Below, in pieces: positions 10,847-21,670 of a stretch of 64,000 nt of DNA; the stretch's first letter is position 1; each line of letters begins with the position of its first letter. The position numbers and the translations under genes are program-made. The stretch lies in assembly GCF_035046485.1 (NCBI RefSeq), contig NC_085136.1, forward strand, positions 220,786,853 through 220,850,852, in the 5' to 3' direction. Below the pieces are notes generated by a model. It saw only the letters and a program-made list of their open reading frames with translations, was not told the origin of the DNA and searched no databases. The stretch is from Aedes albopictus (taxonomy: Eukaryota > Arthropoda > Insecta > Diptera > Culicidae).

Positions 10847-11585
10847 TGTCGAAGTTCGTTTCGACAAACGGTCACACAGACTGAAAGGGGGATTCTTCCG
10901 TATAGTTAACCTCCAGAGCAATCTGTAATTCACGGCTCTTTATTTGGGAGATTAACAAATTCCTAAGAAACGGGGTACAATTATAAATTTACGATTATAA
11001 ATAGTGTTTGCAAATCAGTTAGTAGCATAATCTTAGCATAAGTAGTATAATTGTACATATTTTAGCTCGGTTCGTTTAAGTTTCGATTAATACCACTTAC
11101 GTTTATTTTCCCTTGTGTAGGTCCGGCGGGTGTATGGAATTTGGAATATGAATTGTTTCTAGTAGCTGTAAGAATGCGGTTTTATGGTTTCGGTGTTTCT
11201 TACTTGTTCTATGTTATCTTACCGGTGTCGTTTTAAGATAGGGCGAATGTAGGTTACGGACACTCTATGGGATGTTTGCACAGTAGTTTTAGGCACTAAG
11301 AAATTCATTAGTATAATGCATGTATGTATAAGGCAAATTCATGTACCTGTTCGGGCTAGCACTTAGTTTAGATTTTAGAATAGGGTTTAAGAGTATTCAC
11401 TTTAGATTAAGGTAGATGTAATGTTTTCTAACAAGAATTACATAAGCACTTTTTCCTTCTGTCTTGTACTCACGCTTGTGACAGGCGGTAGCTCTGTCAC
11501 TCCAAGGCAGTGCAACCAGAGCAGCAAGGCAGGGCTGCTACGGGTGCAAACACAATGGGCGCGCTGTCCAACAGGACTGTTCACA
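10847..11585 (-). repeat. BEL 5' LTR, presumed promoter
   Basis: This is the right LTR of the minus-strand element and hence its 5' LTR. By analogy with other LTR elements it should carry the promoter; I did not find an unambiguous TATA box. Only 26 bases separate it from the gag-pol ATG. No TGG-initial primer-binding site is visible in that leader. Confidence 0.95.
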
Positions 11586-11590
11586 ATCGG
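11586..11590. repeat. BEL target site duplication, right (ATCGG)
   Basis: This is the exact partner of ATCGG at 4025-4029. Removing the element and one copy restores a continuous copia reading. Confidence 0.95.
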
Positions 11591-12368
11591 TTATGTCGAA
11601 TTTGTCACGTAGAGCCTTGTAGACGCGATGGATCTCGTCCTTGTCTGTACACCCAATAATAAGATTGTCTACGTACACTAGTAGATAAACGGTGATCGAT
11701 CCACTCTGCCGCACATACAGATATGGCTCTGATTCGCACTGCTGGAACCGGAGGCCACGAAGCACGCTATCCAGCGTCTTGTTCCAGCATCTCGCTGATT
11801 GATGCAGGCCGTATATGGGTAATTCTCGCTGAGACCGGCCCACTATTTACATCTTGTCTCGATAAAACGAGCATCACGACTAATCCCGATTCTGTCCGTT
11901 GTCCGATTAAGAAATCGGAATCCAATCGGTAGCCAACGAATACAAGTTTCTGTGCTTTGGGATCAAACTTCTTCCTTTTGCTGTCTGGAATGTGGACGTG
12001 AGTAGCACTTTCGAATATCCGGAACCGAGTAAGATCCGGTTTCGATCCAGTCCACATCTCGTAGGGAGTGCGTTCGACGACACGTGATGACAGTCAATTT
12101 TGCGTGTATGCTGCGGTGAGCACCGCTTCTCCCCAGTACCGTTTTGGCAAATTGGCATCCAAAAGCGTACAATTGGCCATCTTTTGTAGAGAACGATTTT
12201 TCCGTTCCGCTACCTCATTCTTTTGGGGGGAGTAGGGAACCGTGAACTGTGTCTTGATGCCTTCCGCCTTGTAGAAACTTAGCAATTCGTGCCCGGTGTA
12301 TTCACCTCCGCCATTCGTCCTGATAGCTCGCGGCTTCCGACCGAAGACGTTTTCAGTCTTGGATTTTT
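11586..12368 (-). pseudogene. Ty1/copia pol, integrase C-terminal part and N-terminal RT
   Basis: On the minus strand the order is integrase (GGGEYTGHELLSFYK, YSPQKNEVAERKNR, LLDANLPKRYWGEA), a linker (KFDPKAQKLVFVGY) and RT (ELPIYGLHQSARCWNK, then LLVYVDNLIIG). The usual catalytic YVDD reads YVDN, so a catalytic aspartate is lost. Frameshifts break the frame several times. Gag, protease and the start of integrase are missing: the sequence ends near 12360 at an inverted LTR piece. It joins 3271-4029 across the BEL insertion. Confidence 0.88.
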
Positions 12369-12533
12369 TTTTGACATCCCTTATACTGAACTGTATACTG
12401 TAAACAAAGAAACGTTGTTAATAACAGTTGTTCCTTTTCTCTGGTAGCACGCGTCTCGAGATATTTGCTCTTTCGTTCCGAATTGTTCGTTTACTGGTTA
12501 ATCCGCGGTACGCTGCGAGTTGCTCTGCCTACA
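12369..12533 (+). repeat. Partial copia LTR in inverted orientation
   Basis: This block is the reverse complement of 3051-3210 with scattered differences and a small indel. Both carry TTGACATCCCTTATACTGAA, an ACGCGTCTCGAGATATTTGC core and a CTCTGCC(T/C)ACA end. A minus-strand copia should carry a directly repeated 5' LTR here, not an inverted terminal piece. The end at 12533 abuts resumed RTE-like coding sequence. Confidence 0.8.
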
Positions 12534-13610
12534 CTACTGAGCACTGTCCACAAGATACTCTTTCAATTTTTATGCCGCTGTCTATCACCGATTGCAAGAG
12601 AGTTCGTGGGTCAATATCAGGCTGGATTCATGGGTGAACGCGCTACAATGGGCCAGATGTTCGCCATCCGCCAGGTGTTGCAGAAATACCGCGAATACAA
12701 CGTGCCCACACATCATCTGTTCATCGATTTCAAATCGACGTATGATACAATCGCTCGAGACCAGCTATGGCAGATTATGCACGAATACGGATTCCCGGAT
12801 AATCTGATACGATTGATCAAGGCGATGATGGATCGAGTGATGTGCTTAGTTCGAGTATCATGGACACTCTCGAGTCCCTTCGAATCTCGCAGAGGGTTAC
12901 GGCAAGGTGATGGTTTTTCGTGCTTGCCGTTTCGAGCGGGGATAAACACGAGTGGAACGATTTTCACGAAGTCCGTTCAGCTGCTAGGTTTCGCTGATGA
13001 CATTGACGTTACAGCTCGCAAATTTGAGACGATGGTGGTTACGTACTTCCGACTAAAGAATGAAGCCAAATGAATCGGGTCATTATTATGTCGAAGACAA
13101 CGCAAAGGGCTTCAGGGAAGAATCACCCCACCCTTAATCTCTATCAACGGTGATGAAATCGAGGCGGTTGAAGAATTCGTGTACTTGGGCTCACTGGTTA
13201 CCGCCGACAATGACACCAGCAGAGAAATTCAGAGACGCATTGTGGCAGGTAGTTGTGCATACTTTCGAATGAATCACTAGCTGCATCAGCTGCTGAGAGA
13301 ACCAACCATCGTCCACACCGCGAAAATCGGGAGGCTACGGTGGGCGGATCACGTCATCAGGATGTCGGATACCAACCCGACTTAAATGGTTCTCAAGAAT
13401 CATTCGACCGGTTCAAGAAGACGTGGTGCACAGCGAGCAAGGTGAGTCGATCAAGTGGAGAACGACTTGCGGATCCTTCGCAGAGTGTGGAACTGGAGAC
13501 ACACAGCCATGGACCGTGTAGAATGGAGACGACTCCTATGTACAGCAGTTACTCAGGCCTTAGTCTGACCGGCAAGGTAACTAAGATTTGCTATCACTGA
13601 TAGCAGGAAT
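12534..13610 (+). pseudogene. RTE-like non-LTR retrotransposon ORF2, 3' part (RT and C-terminus)
   Basis: RT resumes directly after the inverted LTR piece. EFVGQYQAGFM is near 12600, HHLFIDFKSTYDTI near 12710-12750, SRRGLRQGDG near 12890 and FADDIDV near 12990, matching RT domains A, B and C. A degenerate tail includes KIGRLRWADHVIRMSDTNP near 13320-13380 and WRRLLC near 13530, typical of the C-terminus of this family. Stops and frameshifts are frequent after 13070. It is the continuation of 1850-3050; the two ends meet at adjacent bases when the nested elements are removed. Confidence 0.82.
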
Positions 13611-16134
13611 TGTTTTTAACGTGCTGTCACATGAACATTTTTTTCTCTCATTTTTGATATGTTCAACGAAAAAAAATTACAGCAATCTGAGTTATCATAA
13701 TTTGCAATATCAAAACTAGTTTTCAACTTGCTGTAGGACTTAGCTCAGAAAAGTTCCCAGTCAAGTTTGAATGAAAATGTTGAGCCCCTAAGTAGAAGAT
13801 AAACCAAAATCAGCACTTGATGCTTGTGAACCACTGAACCTAACAGCTCGTGTAAAAATCAACTGCAACAAAATGGGAGTAATTTGTCTTGAGCGTCTTT
13901 GCCGTCAGCTAACACCACGAGAGAACACCCGAAAGGGACTTAAAATTAAGAACAAAAATCTTTCCTCTTTTTGTCTTAAATCCAATATTTTCTTTTCAAC
14001 CCGAACCGTTTTCTCAGGTAGGTTTATACTAGCAGCTACAAGCAGATCCTATTTTTATTTTATTTCACGGGCCAACGCCGCCACCGACCGGTTGTCGACG
14101 GGATTAAGTTCTAACGCCGCGTTTGCCGAGTGAAAAGGGATTTAAAGCTACAAACGGGGTCCCGCGTCCCTTCATCGCCCGCGCCGCCAGAACAGTTCTG
14201 CGACTTTCTTATATCGCGCTAAATTGAAAACAAATTACGAGAGCAGTCCGTCAGCGTTTCCTGAAGGAGGAATTTCCATTTTCATCCAGGTGATTTACGA
14301 AAGACGAAATTTACAGAAGGGAAAGGTTCTATCAGTGAGAGAGTGACGTCAGACACCACCGTCACCGTCCAATTTGGCGGATGATGGGGGCAATAAGCAG
14401 CTACTTTAGGACTGTGTCAAAAACGAGCTGTTGAAGCTTAATAAAATAATAAGGTTTAACGAACAGTTATCGTAAGACGGTCGACAAAAATTATCGAAAC
14501 TTCTCTACCATCGTGATGTTATTTTCGACATATTTTTATTTTAAAGTGTAGTATCATATTCCAACCTGAGGTATGGCAATGAATGCCAAGCCATACCGTG
14601 TGAAGCTTAATAGATTGAAGTCCCATCTCATATTCAATATCCTAAAAACATGGAAGCCAACTTTGTAGTTGTATATAATTATTTGTGAGTTTGGAAAATT
14701 CCAATGTTGTTACGACTTTGCCAACTTACAGTCGGTACAGTCCTCACATCTACCATTATCCTAGAGATTGAGGACATAAAATAGCTTTTTCCGGCAGTGC
14801 AGGCAGATGAAAAGGTGAAAGGAGGAAAAGGGCTGGAAACTGAAAGCCATAAATAATTAACAGAAACCACCAGTCAGTCAGTGTCGTCGCCGTCGCCGTC
14901 GACGTCGTTGTCGGTTTGGCACACTGCTGCGATTGAAATTGAACTCACTCACCGGGATCGATTGTGTTTCAGTTGCAAAGTGTGTAATTACGCTTTCATG
15001 AGGTTTTCGGTTGATGAAGTTGTCATGTAATGGTCCCCGGTGATTTTGTGCCATTTGTTGTGGTTTATTGGTCTTCAATTGGGTTGATGTATGATTTCAT
15101 AGCTTTCTTTTGCTGGCATATATAACTGGATTACTGGTATCGATAACTCTTTGAAGTTCTGATTCCATTGGCCTGTAAGACGGAGTACTCGTTCCAATAA
15201 TTGCGCATATATAACACATTCTCTGGGGAAACTTTGTAATGACATGCACAACAGGGAGTTTGCTCGATAATGCTGTTTTCACTCAGGAACATTCAATTTA
15301 CAGGTCAATATTAAATATTTAAGGTCATCTACACTTGTGTAAATCTGTGCCAACTTTGATGATGGAAATATCCATTACAAAAAAAAAAAAAACTTGGACC
15401 GACCAAGAATCGAATAGGGGTGACGTGCTGGCCTTCAAGACCGAGAGGTGCAGAAGACCATGAAAGGTTCGGTTCTCGTCGCTGGGGCTGGAAGGAAAAA
15501 GTATCCAGCGCACTAGGACGGAAGAGATGATGATGGTGCTGAAGATAGACGTGGGCGAAAAAAGTACAATGTCAATTATGCGAGAGGTGGTTTCACATTT
15601 CTTGTGTGAAGAAAGTGAATAATAGGATGATAACTAAAGGACAGAAGCTTTGCCTGTACTGCATGCACACTTCCTCCAGGACCGAAATTTGTGAAGACCG
15701 GGGTATCTCAGCCGAGAGCATCCCAGCTGCCGCTACTCGAACTGGTGACCGCACGACGCTGGTTACAACAACCAGATCGTACGAATGTAACGACTACGCA
15801 ACGTGGGGTATGCTAGATCCCCGTTCCGACCAAACCCTAATTAATCCAACAGCATACCTACTCCTACTACTATCAACAACTTCCCACACCCAGCCTTCCT
15901 AGAAGCACCCGAAATCTCATCCCCGGCCCTGCCATCTCCACAAGCTTGACTGGTGGCAGCGTTCTCCATGGACATTTATCCTCCCACGGCAGCGAGAAAT
16001 CCAGAACAGACCTATAGGGAAATCTACACGAACTACAGCAGCTACTAGCCAACTAGAAGCGATCGTCGTCTGGGCAACAGTAGCGCACCAGTGGTAGCAG
16101 TAACTATTAGTCTAACTAACACTAACACATGGGG
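13611..16134. other. 2.5 kb without a recognised gene
   Basis: Only short open frames occur. Visible items are an imperfect GTC/GCC triplet run at 14883-14914 and a 14-base A-run near 15378. A region at 13990-14230 is richer in CG than its surroundings. A G-rich run (GGGGGTGGGGGAAGGGGGG) lies at 16130-16150. No homology or splice-bounded exon could be supported. Confidence 0.4.
14883..14914. repeat. Imperfect GTC/GCC triplet repeat
   Basis: GTC and GCC triplets are interrupted and preceded by CAGTCAGTCAGTG. A related GTC run flanked by GTCAGTCAGTG is at 30471-30494. Confidence 0.6.
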
Positions 16135-16359
16135 GTGGGGGAAGGGGGGTGGTAATCTGCCCAATAGAAACCTGAACGGCCCAAGTCCAGGTAAGGTGGG
16201 GTTAAGGTACAACATCTTCTACAGCACAAGTTAAATCCAGGACTACTCTCTCCTCAACCTAATAAACACATTCCCATGGTCGTCAAACCCTTCGTCTCTC
16301 CGGAACCAACAAGGAGGCATTACTTTAGAGAGCGGTGTATCTCGCACCCTCAAGGTTAG
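16135..16359 (-). mobile_element. R1-clade element 3' UTR remnant, distal part
   Basis: The reverse complement matches 26280-26475 of the plus-strand R1 element in order: GTGCGATGTG-like, GAGAGAGTAGTCCTGGAT, a GTAGAAGA block and a GCAGATTA...CCCCC end. It is separated from its other part (19020-19540) by the inserted element 16360-19019. Confidence 0.75.
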
Positions 16360-16619
16360 CCCAGCCAACAATTTGGTTGCTATATTGAAATTGCAACCGA
16401 AATAGTCACACTTATATAGCACCAAAAAAATCGTATTCGCTGCACGAAACAGGCATATACATACTAAAGTGGAGGCCATATCGAAACATATATACGATTA
16501 CTGCGATTCCATCCAACATAATTTACGATTTCTCGAAAAATTTCTACGATTTCGCCGATTTTATCCGTCTAAATATACGATTATGCACTGAAGATTTTCA
16601 AATTAAAAAAACAAATGGT

Positions 16620-16692
16620 GTTCAGTGGGAATCGAACTTAGGTCCTTTGATTGAGAACTGCGCGTTATCTCTATTGGCTATATTGCCTAGTT
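16620..16692 (-). repeat. tRNA-like (SINE head) remnant
   Basis: On the minus strand a B-box-like AGTTCGATTCCC is preceded by a plausible A box about 40 bases upstream. No clean cloverleaf can be drawn. It is best read as a decayed tRNA-derived SINE within the larger element, not a tRNA gene. Confidence 0.35.
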
Positions 16693-16946
16693 GAAAAAAG
16701 GGAGTTCAAAGTAAATGGCATGAAACGAATAAAAATTGGCATGATACGGTGCGAGACTTGTGGTGGGAGCGTTGTTGTTGTGCATTGAGTGGCACCAAAA
16801 GTGGTGCCGTACAAGAGGCCCGGAATTCACATCATTGTTGGAATCTATACATCACTTATTGCAAGTCATCTGCTAGTATGAAAACCTATATATTTGGTTG
16901 AAATTATTGCTACCGTGGTTGGAATGTGTCAACAACAACAAAAATA

Positions 16947-17006
16947 TTGATTGATTGATTTGTCTTTATTAAAAAGACTTTCAGCCCTTGGCTGGTTCGT
17001 CCCTCG
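16947..17006 (-). mobile_element. 60-bp retroelement 3' tip with 11-bp TSD
   Basis: The insertion is flanked by CAACAAAAATA at 16936-16946 and 17007-17017. In minus orientation it ends with an (ATCA)n tail preceded by TAATAAAGAC. The same sequence is inserted in plus orientation at 34796-34846. It is an extremely 5'-truncated retro-insertion. Confidence 0.85.
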
Positions 17007-19019
17007 CAACAAAAATACAAATTTGTGATGAATACCATTTTTTTCTTTTTCTCCATCATACAAATATGTAAACAAAACCATTTACGATTTCCGAGATTAA
17101 GATTCGACTATTAAAAGTGCAGTAACAATCATATGCGACTGTAAAAATGAATATACGATATCTACGATTTCATTAACTTCGTATACGACGCAAGTGTGAC
17201 GCAAACGATCAATATACAACATTGTTATAGTTGTATACGATTTCACCGATTTTCATCATACCTTTAGGTAGCAAGCTCGATTTAGCAGATTCATATACGA
17301 TGTGAAGCGACGATTTCCACGATTCAAATAAATCATATATACGATGCTAGCGAATTTGCAGCTTGACACTAAGAATGTATGTTTTTTCACGATTCTATTC
17401 GATTCGGTGCGATTTTTCCGATAGTATCTCGCACAGGGTCGTGCAATTTCGAAAGGAAAACATGACGTACGACGACTGTAGCAAATCGTTTCCCATGCGA
17501 ACGGACTGCTGTGATGCTTCATCTCTCACCCAGCAACACACTCGTTCGTTGCTGCTACAGAAACAAGTGTGTATGAAACATGGGATGATACACTTGGATT
17601 TTCGTTTCATTTATGAGTCATTGAATTACTTCAACATGCTAAAAACACTATTTAAACCACATTTTTAAATAGTGGTGCACGCCAATAGAATGATAATTAT
17701 GTTTTATGAAAGAGGATAACAAATTCGACCACTTAAATCCAATTAACCGGCGCCCGTAACCATTGAGAGACTAGCGCGCACCAGTGAGACACTAATGCTC
17801 TGACGGGTGCACAATGGTCGGAAAAAGATAAAGTTCGGCCAAAACTCTTTTTATGTGTTTAATCGAAGTTATGTGTTGTTTAGATATGCTATATCGTATT
17901 TTTAGTGTTTAAAAAGGGGTATTTAAAAATTACGTAACCTCAATAATTTCAAAAATGGTAAAAATCAGTAAACCCCTCATCTTTTGCGTTTTTAGTTAGA
18001 AAATCAATTTGAATTTAATTAAATGATCAACTATCGATCAAATCCAATCAAGTTTGTTCAAAACGTGTGAAAAATGTGGGAAGATAAATTTTATTTCAGT
18101 CACAAATGGAAAAATAACATAAAATATATGAAAAAACATGACTTTTTTAAATAGCTCTAATTTGAAAAACTGCAAATTTCTGCAAAATATTTAAACGTTC
18201 TTATGCAGCCCAAAGCATGATGTTTAAGATGTACTATTCGAAATTGCGGCGACACGTGACGACACGAACCGTTTTTCAACTTAAAAATTACCAAAAATCT
18301 TAAGGTACAATATATGAAAATTTGAAAAGTTTTGTGACATATTAATTTTGCACCATATGTGCATTCAAACAGTCCAACAACAAGCTTTCATATGCTGGAT
18401 AACATAAAACATATATTCCATTCTCAAAATATTATTACTTTGCTTTTTTCGAATGCTTCATTTTTCAATTTTATGACTTAGGCCACTTTGGCGGTGAAAA
18501 TGTCATTGAAGTACAAAAGCTGGTATGCTTTTAATTAAGAATCATAAAACTACAATACATTAACTTTGTTATAAGGTGAAGTAAAGTTTAAAAATATCAA
18601 TTTCGTTTTTTGAGAGTTTTGGCCGCCCCTTTGTATGGAGCCCGACCAATGTGGGGTGAAGCACAAGCAATGCGACCGGGTGGGAGACTACCGAGTGCTA
18701 CGATGAGTGGAAAAGTTTTTTTTAACGACCGAGTCATTAGAAAAATGTATGAAACACTTGAAGTGACTCATTCAAAATGTTGCATGAAAGTGTATCATTG
18801 AAACGAAATTGTACGCCCCTGATCTCGCATCTTTTATGATTGGAGACGACTATATGAAAGAAAATCGCAATTGAAATTTAATTTGGCATGAAATGCGATT
18901 TTACGCAAACATTGTCAACAAATATACATACGATTATACAATTCTGATTCAATATATGAAAATATACGATTTTTTCCACACAATGATTTACGATATGTGG
19001 TTGGCTGGGAGATGCGTAA

Positions 19020-19540
19020 CCTGTAGCAACGTACATCGATGACTCGCTTTGGGGAGGTATCAAGGTAGCATGCTGGCGCTGACCCAGTTTCCCGAGTGAT
19101 CTTCACCACTCCCTTTGTCCTCGGAAGGCGGACAGGGCGCGCCCAACTATTTCGCAAGCACCAAGAACTGATACTTGCGTGTGACGCGATTTGACCTGGT
19201 GAAGGATCAGGCTCTATCAGCTTGCACCAGAAGGAGTTGCTGAGAGTGACGCCTTTACATGCCCCGGCTCATACCGGGGACCACTTTCCAATCGCGGTTT
19301 TGGATCCAACCCAGTAGACCGACGCCATGACAGTAACGCTACCAGGATGTTCTCCCCGCGGCCACTTTATCGCTGTAAGGGTCGATCTCGACCGCAGTTG
19401 ACTTAGAATCCCTGGTCTATCTGGTCCGTGTCTGAACTTGCCATTCTCCGAGTTCACGCATCACCTCCTCTGTAGCTTCAAGACGATGCAATGCGATGTA
19501 GGGTCTGTCGGAAACAGTCATGGCCTGAAAGGGCCTGTGT
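19020..19540 (-). mobile_element. R1-clade element remnant, ORF2 end and proximal 3' UTR
   Basis: The reverse complement matches 25760-26270: the end of ORF2 (CTACAGAGGAGGTG, ACTCGGAGA), then GCGGTCGAGATCGACC, a GGTCTACTGGGTTGGATCC block and GACAAAGGGAGTG. It lies head to head with the plus-strand R1 copy that starts about 250 bases to the right. Confidence 0.82.
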
Positions 19541-20104
19541 CATATATAGAACTTACAACTTTTCAGATGAATTCATTTGAATTCCAACTAATGGGGCCTT
19601 GCTAAAAGGAAGGTTATGCAATTTTTACCCCTCCTGACCCAGACGTCCATCGGAATAAAACTGTCCTCGTGGCTCCAATTTTTGTGGCTCCCAGCTTAAT
19701 TGAAACTACAACTAATAGTGAAGTGAACCTCAAAATTTTATTGAAAAATATTGATGTTTGCGTCTTTGGCAGCGGTTTGAAATTTTGTTGTAATCCCCGT
19801 AGCCTACGGGTTAACTGAGAGCTTACAGGGCAGCAGGGACGAAAGTCCTGGGGCCTGACGCACCCCCCCGCTTGCGAGTCAGCCGCGTAGTCGCCGGCTA
19901 AGAATAGGACTACTAACCCCGATTCAAGGTGTCAAGCGACCCGTGCTGAGGAATGAGTGATCGAGGGGGTGAAAAAGATGCTCGATCTTTAACGGAGCCT
20001 GTGGGGTACCTGGGCACCCCCCACAGTAAGCTGTCCCTTACCGCGTTAATGCAGGGCTCTGGCGTGGTGGACATTCTTTCCCGTGCTACTCGTGGGATTT
20101 AATC
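19541..20104 (+). other. R1 5' UTR and undefined junction
   Basis: From about 19780 the sequence is GC-richer and has the block ACGGAGCCTGTGGGGTACC at 19992-20010. A near-identical block recurs at 34704-34722, ahead of another R1-group ORF2. This supports its being an untranslated leader or inter-ORF spacer of this group. The exact 5' end of the element cannot be fixed; 19541-19780 may be flanking DNA. Confidence 0.5.
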
Positions 20105-21670
20105 ATGAAGTCAAATAAAAATCAGAATCTAGGTGGAAATAGTGGTGGGATCAACCCCTTCGCAAGAAGCGGGTTGATGAGATCTCCGACAAGGAGAAGT
20201 GAGGAGATAGGCGCTGGGAGTTGCGTACGCAGCTCAAGCGTGGGTGCTCCAGTCCACTTCCCGGCAAGCCAGCCGGTGGAGGTTATGGACGGAGCGTGGT
20301 TGTTGAGGGCCGTCAACCGAGGATCCAAAGGACGGTCCACAATAGAGGTGGCTGAGCAGCAGCTTGGCAAAATCATCGACTTTGCGTCCACTAAGTCGAA
20401 CATAAGCAAGGACCTGAAAACGGCCTTGCTTCGACTTAGGGCGTCGATCGACGATGCCAAGCAGGAGCACGCGGCACTCGCGTTGCTGACTGCTGCAGCA
20501 GCGGAGCCTGCAAATGAGAAAGTGCCGAAGTTTACCCAAACGGAGGCCTTCTCCTTCGCAGGAGGTCCGAATAAGGCGGAAGCGACTGCTCGCGACAAAC
20601 GTGACAAGCATTCGCAGAAGCGGGCGAGGCAGCCGTCAGGTGAGGAGCTGTCTGGCGGCGCCCGCAAGGCCAGGCGTATAATTACCCCGAAAGCCGGTGG
20701 TAATGCCGGAAAGTCGGACCCCAGCCAGGGTTCCCGGAAAGCTGGGAAGGGTGGGCCTGAAAAGGCTGGCCCGTCCCGGAACGATGGGAACAAGGGGTTG
20801 CGACCACTGGTGGGCCCTCAGCAGCCACAGAGCAGGGCGATCCAAGGAGAGGACCCTCCTTGGACAAAGGTTGAGCGGAAGAAGAAGAAGAGGAATCCAC
20901 AGGTAGAAGAGCAGGGCGCCAAGCCAAGGCGCAGGAGGGTACGTGCCAAGCGCGAGAAAGGTGACGCGCTCGTCATCAAGACTGAACAGTCGAAATACTC
21001 GGACGTCTTGAAGGCGATGAGGTGCGACGCCAAGCTTGAGGGTCTTGGAGCCGACGTACGCAGTATCAGACGTACTCGTACGGGCGAAATGATCCTGGAG
21101 CTTAAGCGCGAGAAGGATCACAAGGGCGCCGCCTACAAGAGGCTGGCAGAAGAGATCCTTGGTAATGGAGTGGAGGTGAGGGCTCTTACGCATGAGGCGA
21201 CTCTGAAGGTCAAAGACTTAGACGAGATCACCGAAGCGGGAGAGCTCGTCACGGCACTGCGGCAACAGTGCGATGTTCAGGTGGCCGCCACAGCCGTCAG
21301 GCTGCGGAAGGGGCCAGCAGGGACACAGATAGCTCTGGTTCAGCTACCTGTGGCGGACGTTAAAAAGTCCGTTAAAGTAGGGCGGATAAAGGTGGGCTGG
21401 TGCGTATGTCCTTTGACATTCCACGAGCCACCAGAGGTTTGCTTTAGGTGTCTGGAACCAGGACACAAGTCGTGGGACTGTAAAGGCCCTGACAGGTGCA
21501 AACTGTGTCGGCGATGCGGCGCTGAAGGTCATAAGGCCCAAAGCTGCACGAGTCTACCCATCTGTATGATCTGTACCGGGAAATCCTCGAACAACAGACA
21601 TCCAACGGGTGGTCCAAGGTGCCCGGCCTTTAAGAAAGCCGCAGTGAACAACAAATCACAGTGCAGGTAA
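20105..21670 (+). CDS. R1-clade ORF1, gag-like nucleic-acid-binding protein
   Basis: This intact 521-residue protein is expected to bind element RNA in a ribonucleoprotein particle. The N-terminal third is Ser/Ala-rich. Residues about 160-310 are very basic (RKARR, RKKKKR, KPRRRRVRAKR). The C-terminal 80 residues hold Cys/His knuckles: CFRCLEPGHKSWDC (CX2CX4HX4C), CRRCGAEGHKAQSC (same spacing) and a longer-spaced CMIC...H...C. That arrangement is typical of R1/I/Jockey ORF1. The ATG is the first of the frame and follows the GC-rich leader. The end overlaps ORF2 by about ten bases in another frame. A shorter relative survives at 28644-28871 on the minus strand. Confidence 0.93.
   Translation: MKSNKNQNLGGNSGGINPFARSGLMRSPTRRSEEIGAGSCVRSSSVGAPVHFPASQPVEVMDGAWLLRAVNRGSKGRSTIEVAEQQLGKIIDFASTKSNISKDLKTALLRLRASIDDAKQEHAALALLTAAAAEPANEKVPKFTQTEAFSFAGGPNKAEATARDKRDKHSQKRARQPSGEELSGGARKARRIITPKAGGNAGKSDPSQGSRKAGKGGPEKAGPSRNDGNKGLRPLVGPQQPQSRAIQGEDPPWTKVERKKKKRNPQVEEQGAKPRRRRVRAKREKGDALVIKTEQSKYSDVLKAMRCDAKLEGLGADVRSIRRTRTGEMILELKREKDHKGAAYKRLAEEILGNGVEVRALTHEATLKVKDLDEITEAGELVTALRQQCDVQVAATAVRLRKGPAGTQIALVQLPVADVKKSVKVGRIKVGWCVCPLTFHEPPEVCFRCLEPGHKSWDCKGPDRCKLCRRCGAEGHKAQSCTSLPICMICTGKSSNNRHPTGGPRCPAFKKAAVNNKSQCR

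Larger units (their letters stand above)
4030..11585 (-). mobile_element. Full-length young BEL/Pao LTR retrotransposon
   Basis: The 7556-bp element is bounded by 739-bp LTRs (4030-4768 and 10847-11585) that begin TG and end CA. It is flanked by exact 5-bp direct repeats ATCGG at 4025-4029 and 11586-11590. Internal DNA is almost filled by one intact 2018-codon gag-pol frame on the minus strand. Comparing the two LTRs base by base I found a single difference (G4170 versus A10987). An intact frame, near-identical LTRs and a perfect target duplication indicate a recent insertion. The target is an older copia pol gene. Confidence 0.97.
16360..19019. mobile_element. 2.66-kb non-autonomous element with TACGAT motifs
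   Basis: The ends are short inverted repeats (CCCAGCCAAC and GTTGGCTGGG). The intact sequence at 26268-26290 shows the interrupted R1 3' UTR without it, which places the boundaries. About two bases (AG) appear duplicated. No transposase frame is seen: the longest internal open frames are near 100 codons and unrecognised. TACGAT occurs at least a dozen times on the plus strand at 16490-17350 and again at 18920-18995, near both ends. Superfamily is not assigned. Confidence 0.65.

Noticed and set aside
3051..12533. DNA transposon with ~165-bp terminal inverted repeats
   Set aside because: The inverted ends are copia LTR sequence beside a copia purine tract and copia pol, so a rearranged LTR element explains them better.
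15380..15510. Minus-strand SINE near the A-run at 15378
   Set aside because: The poly-A/T run and a GAATCGAA string suggested a tRNA-derived SINE, but no paired A and B boxes at proper spacing could be found.
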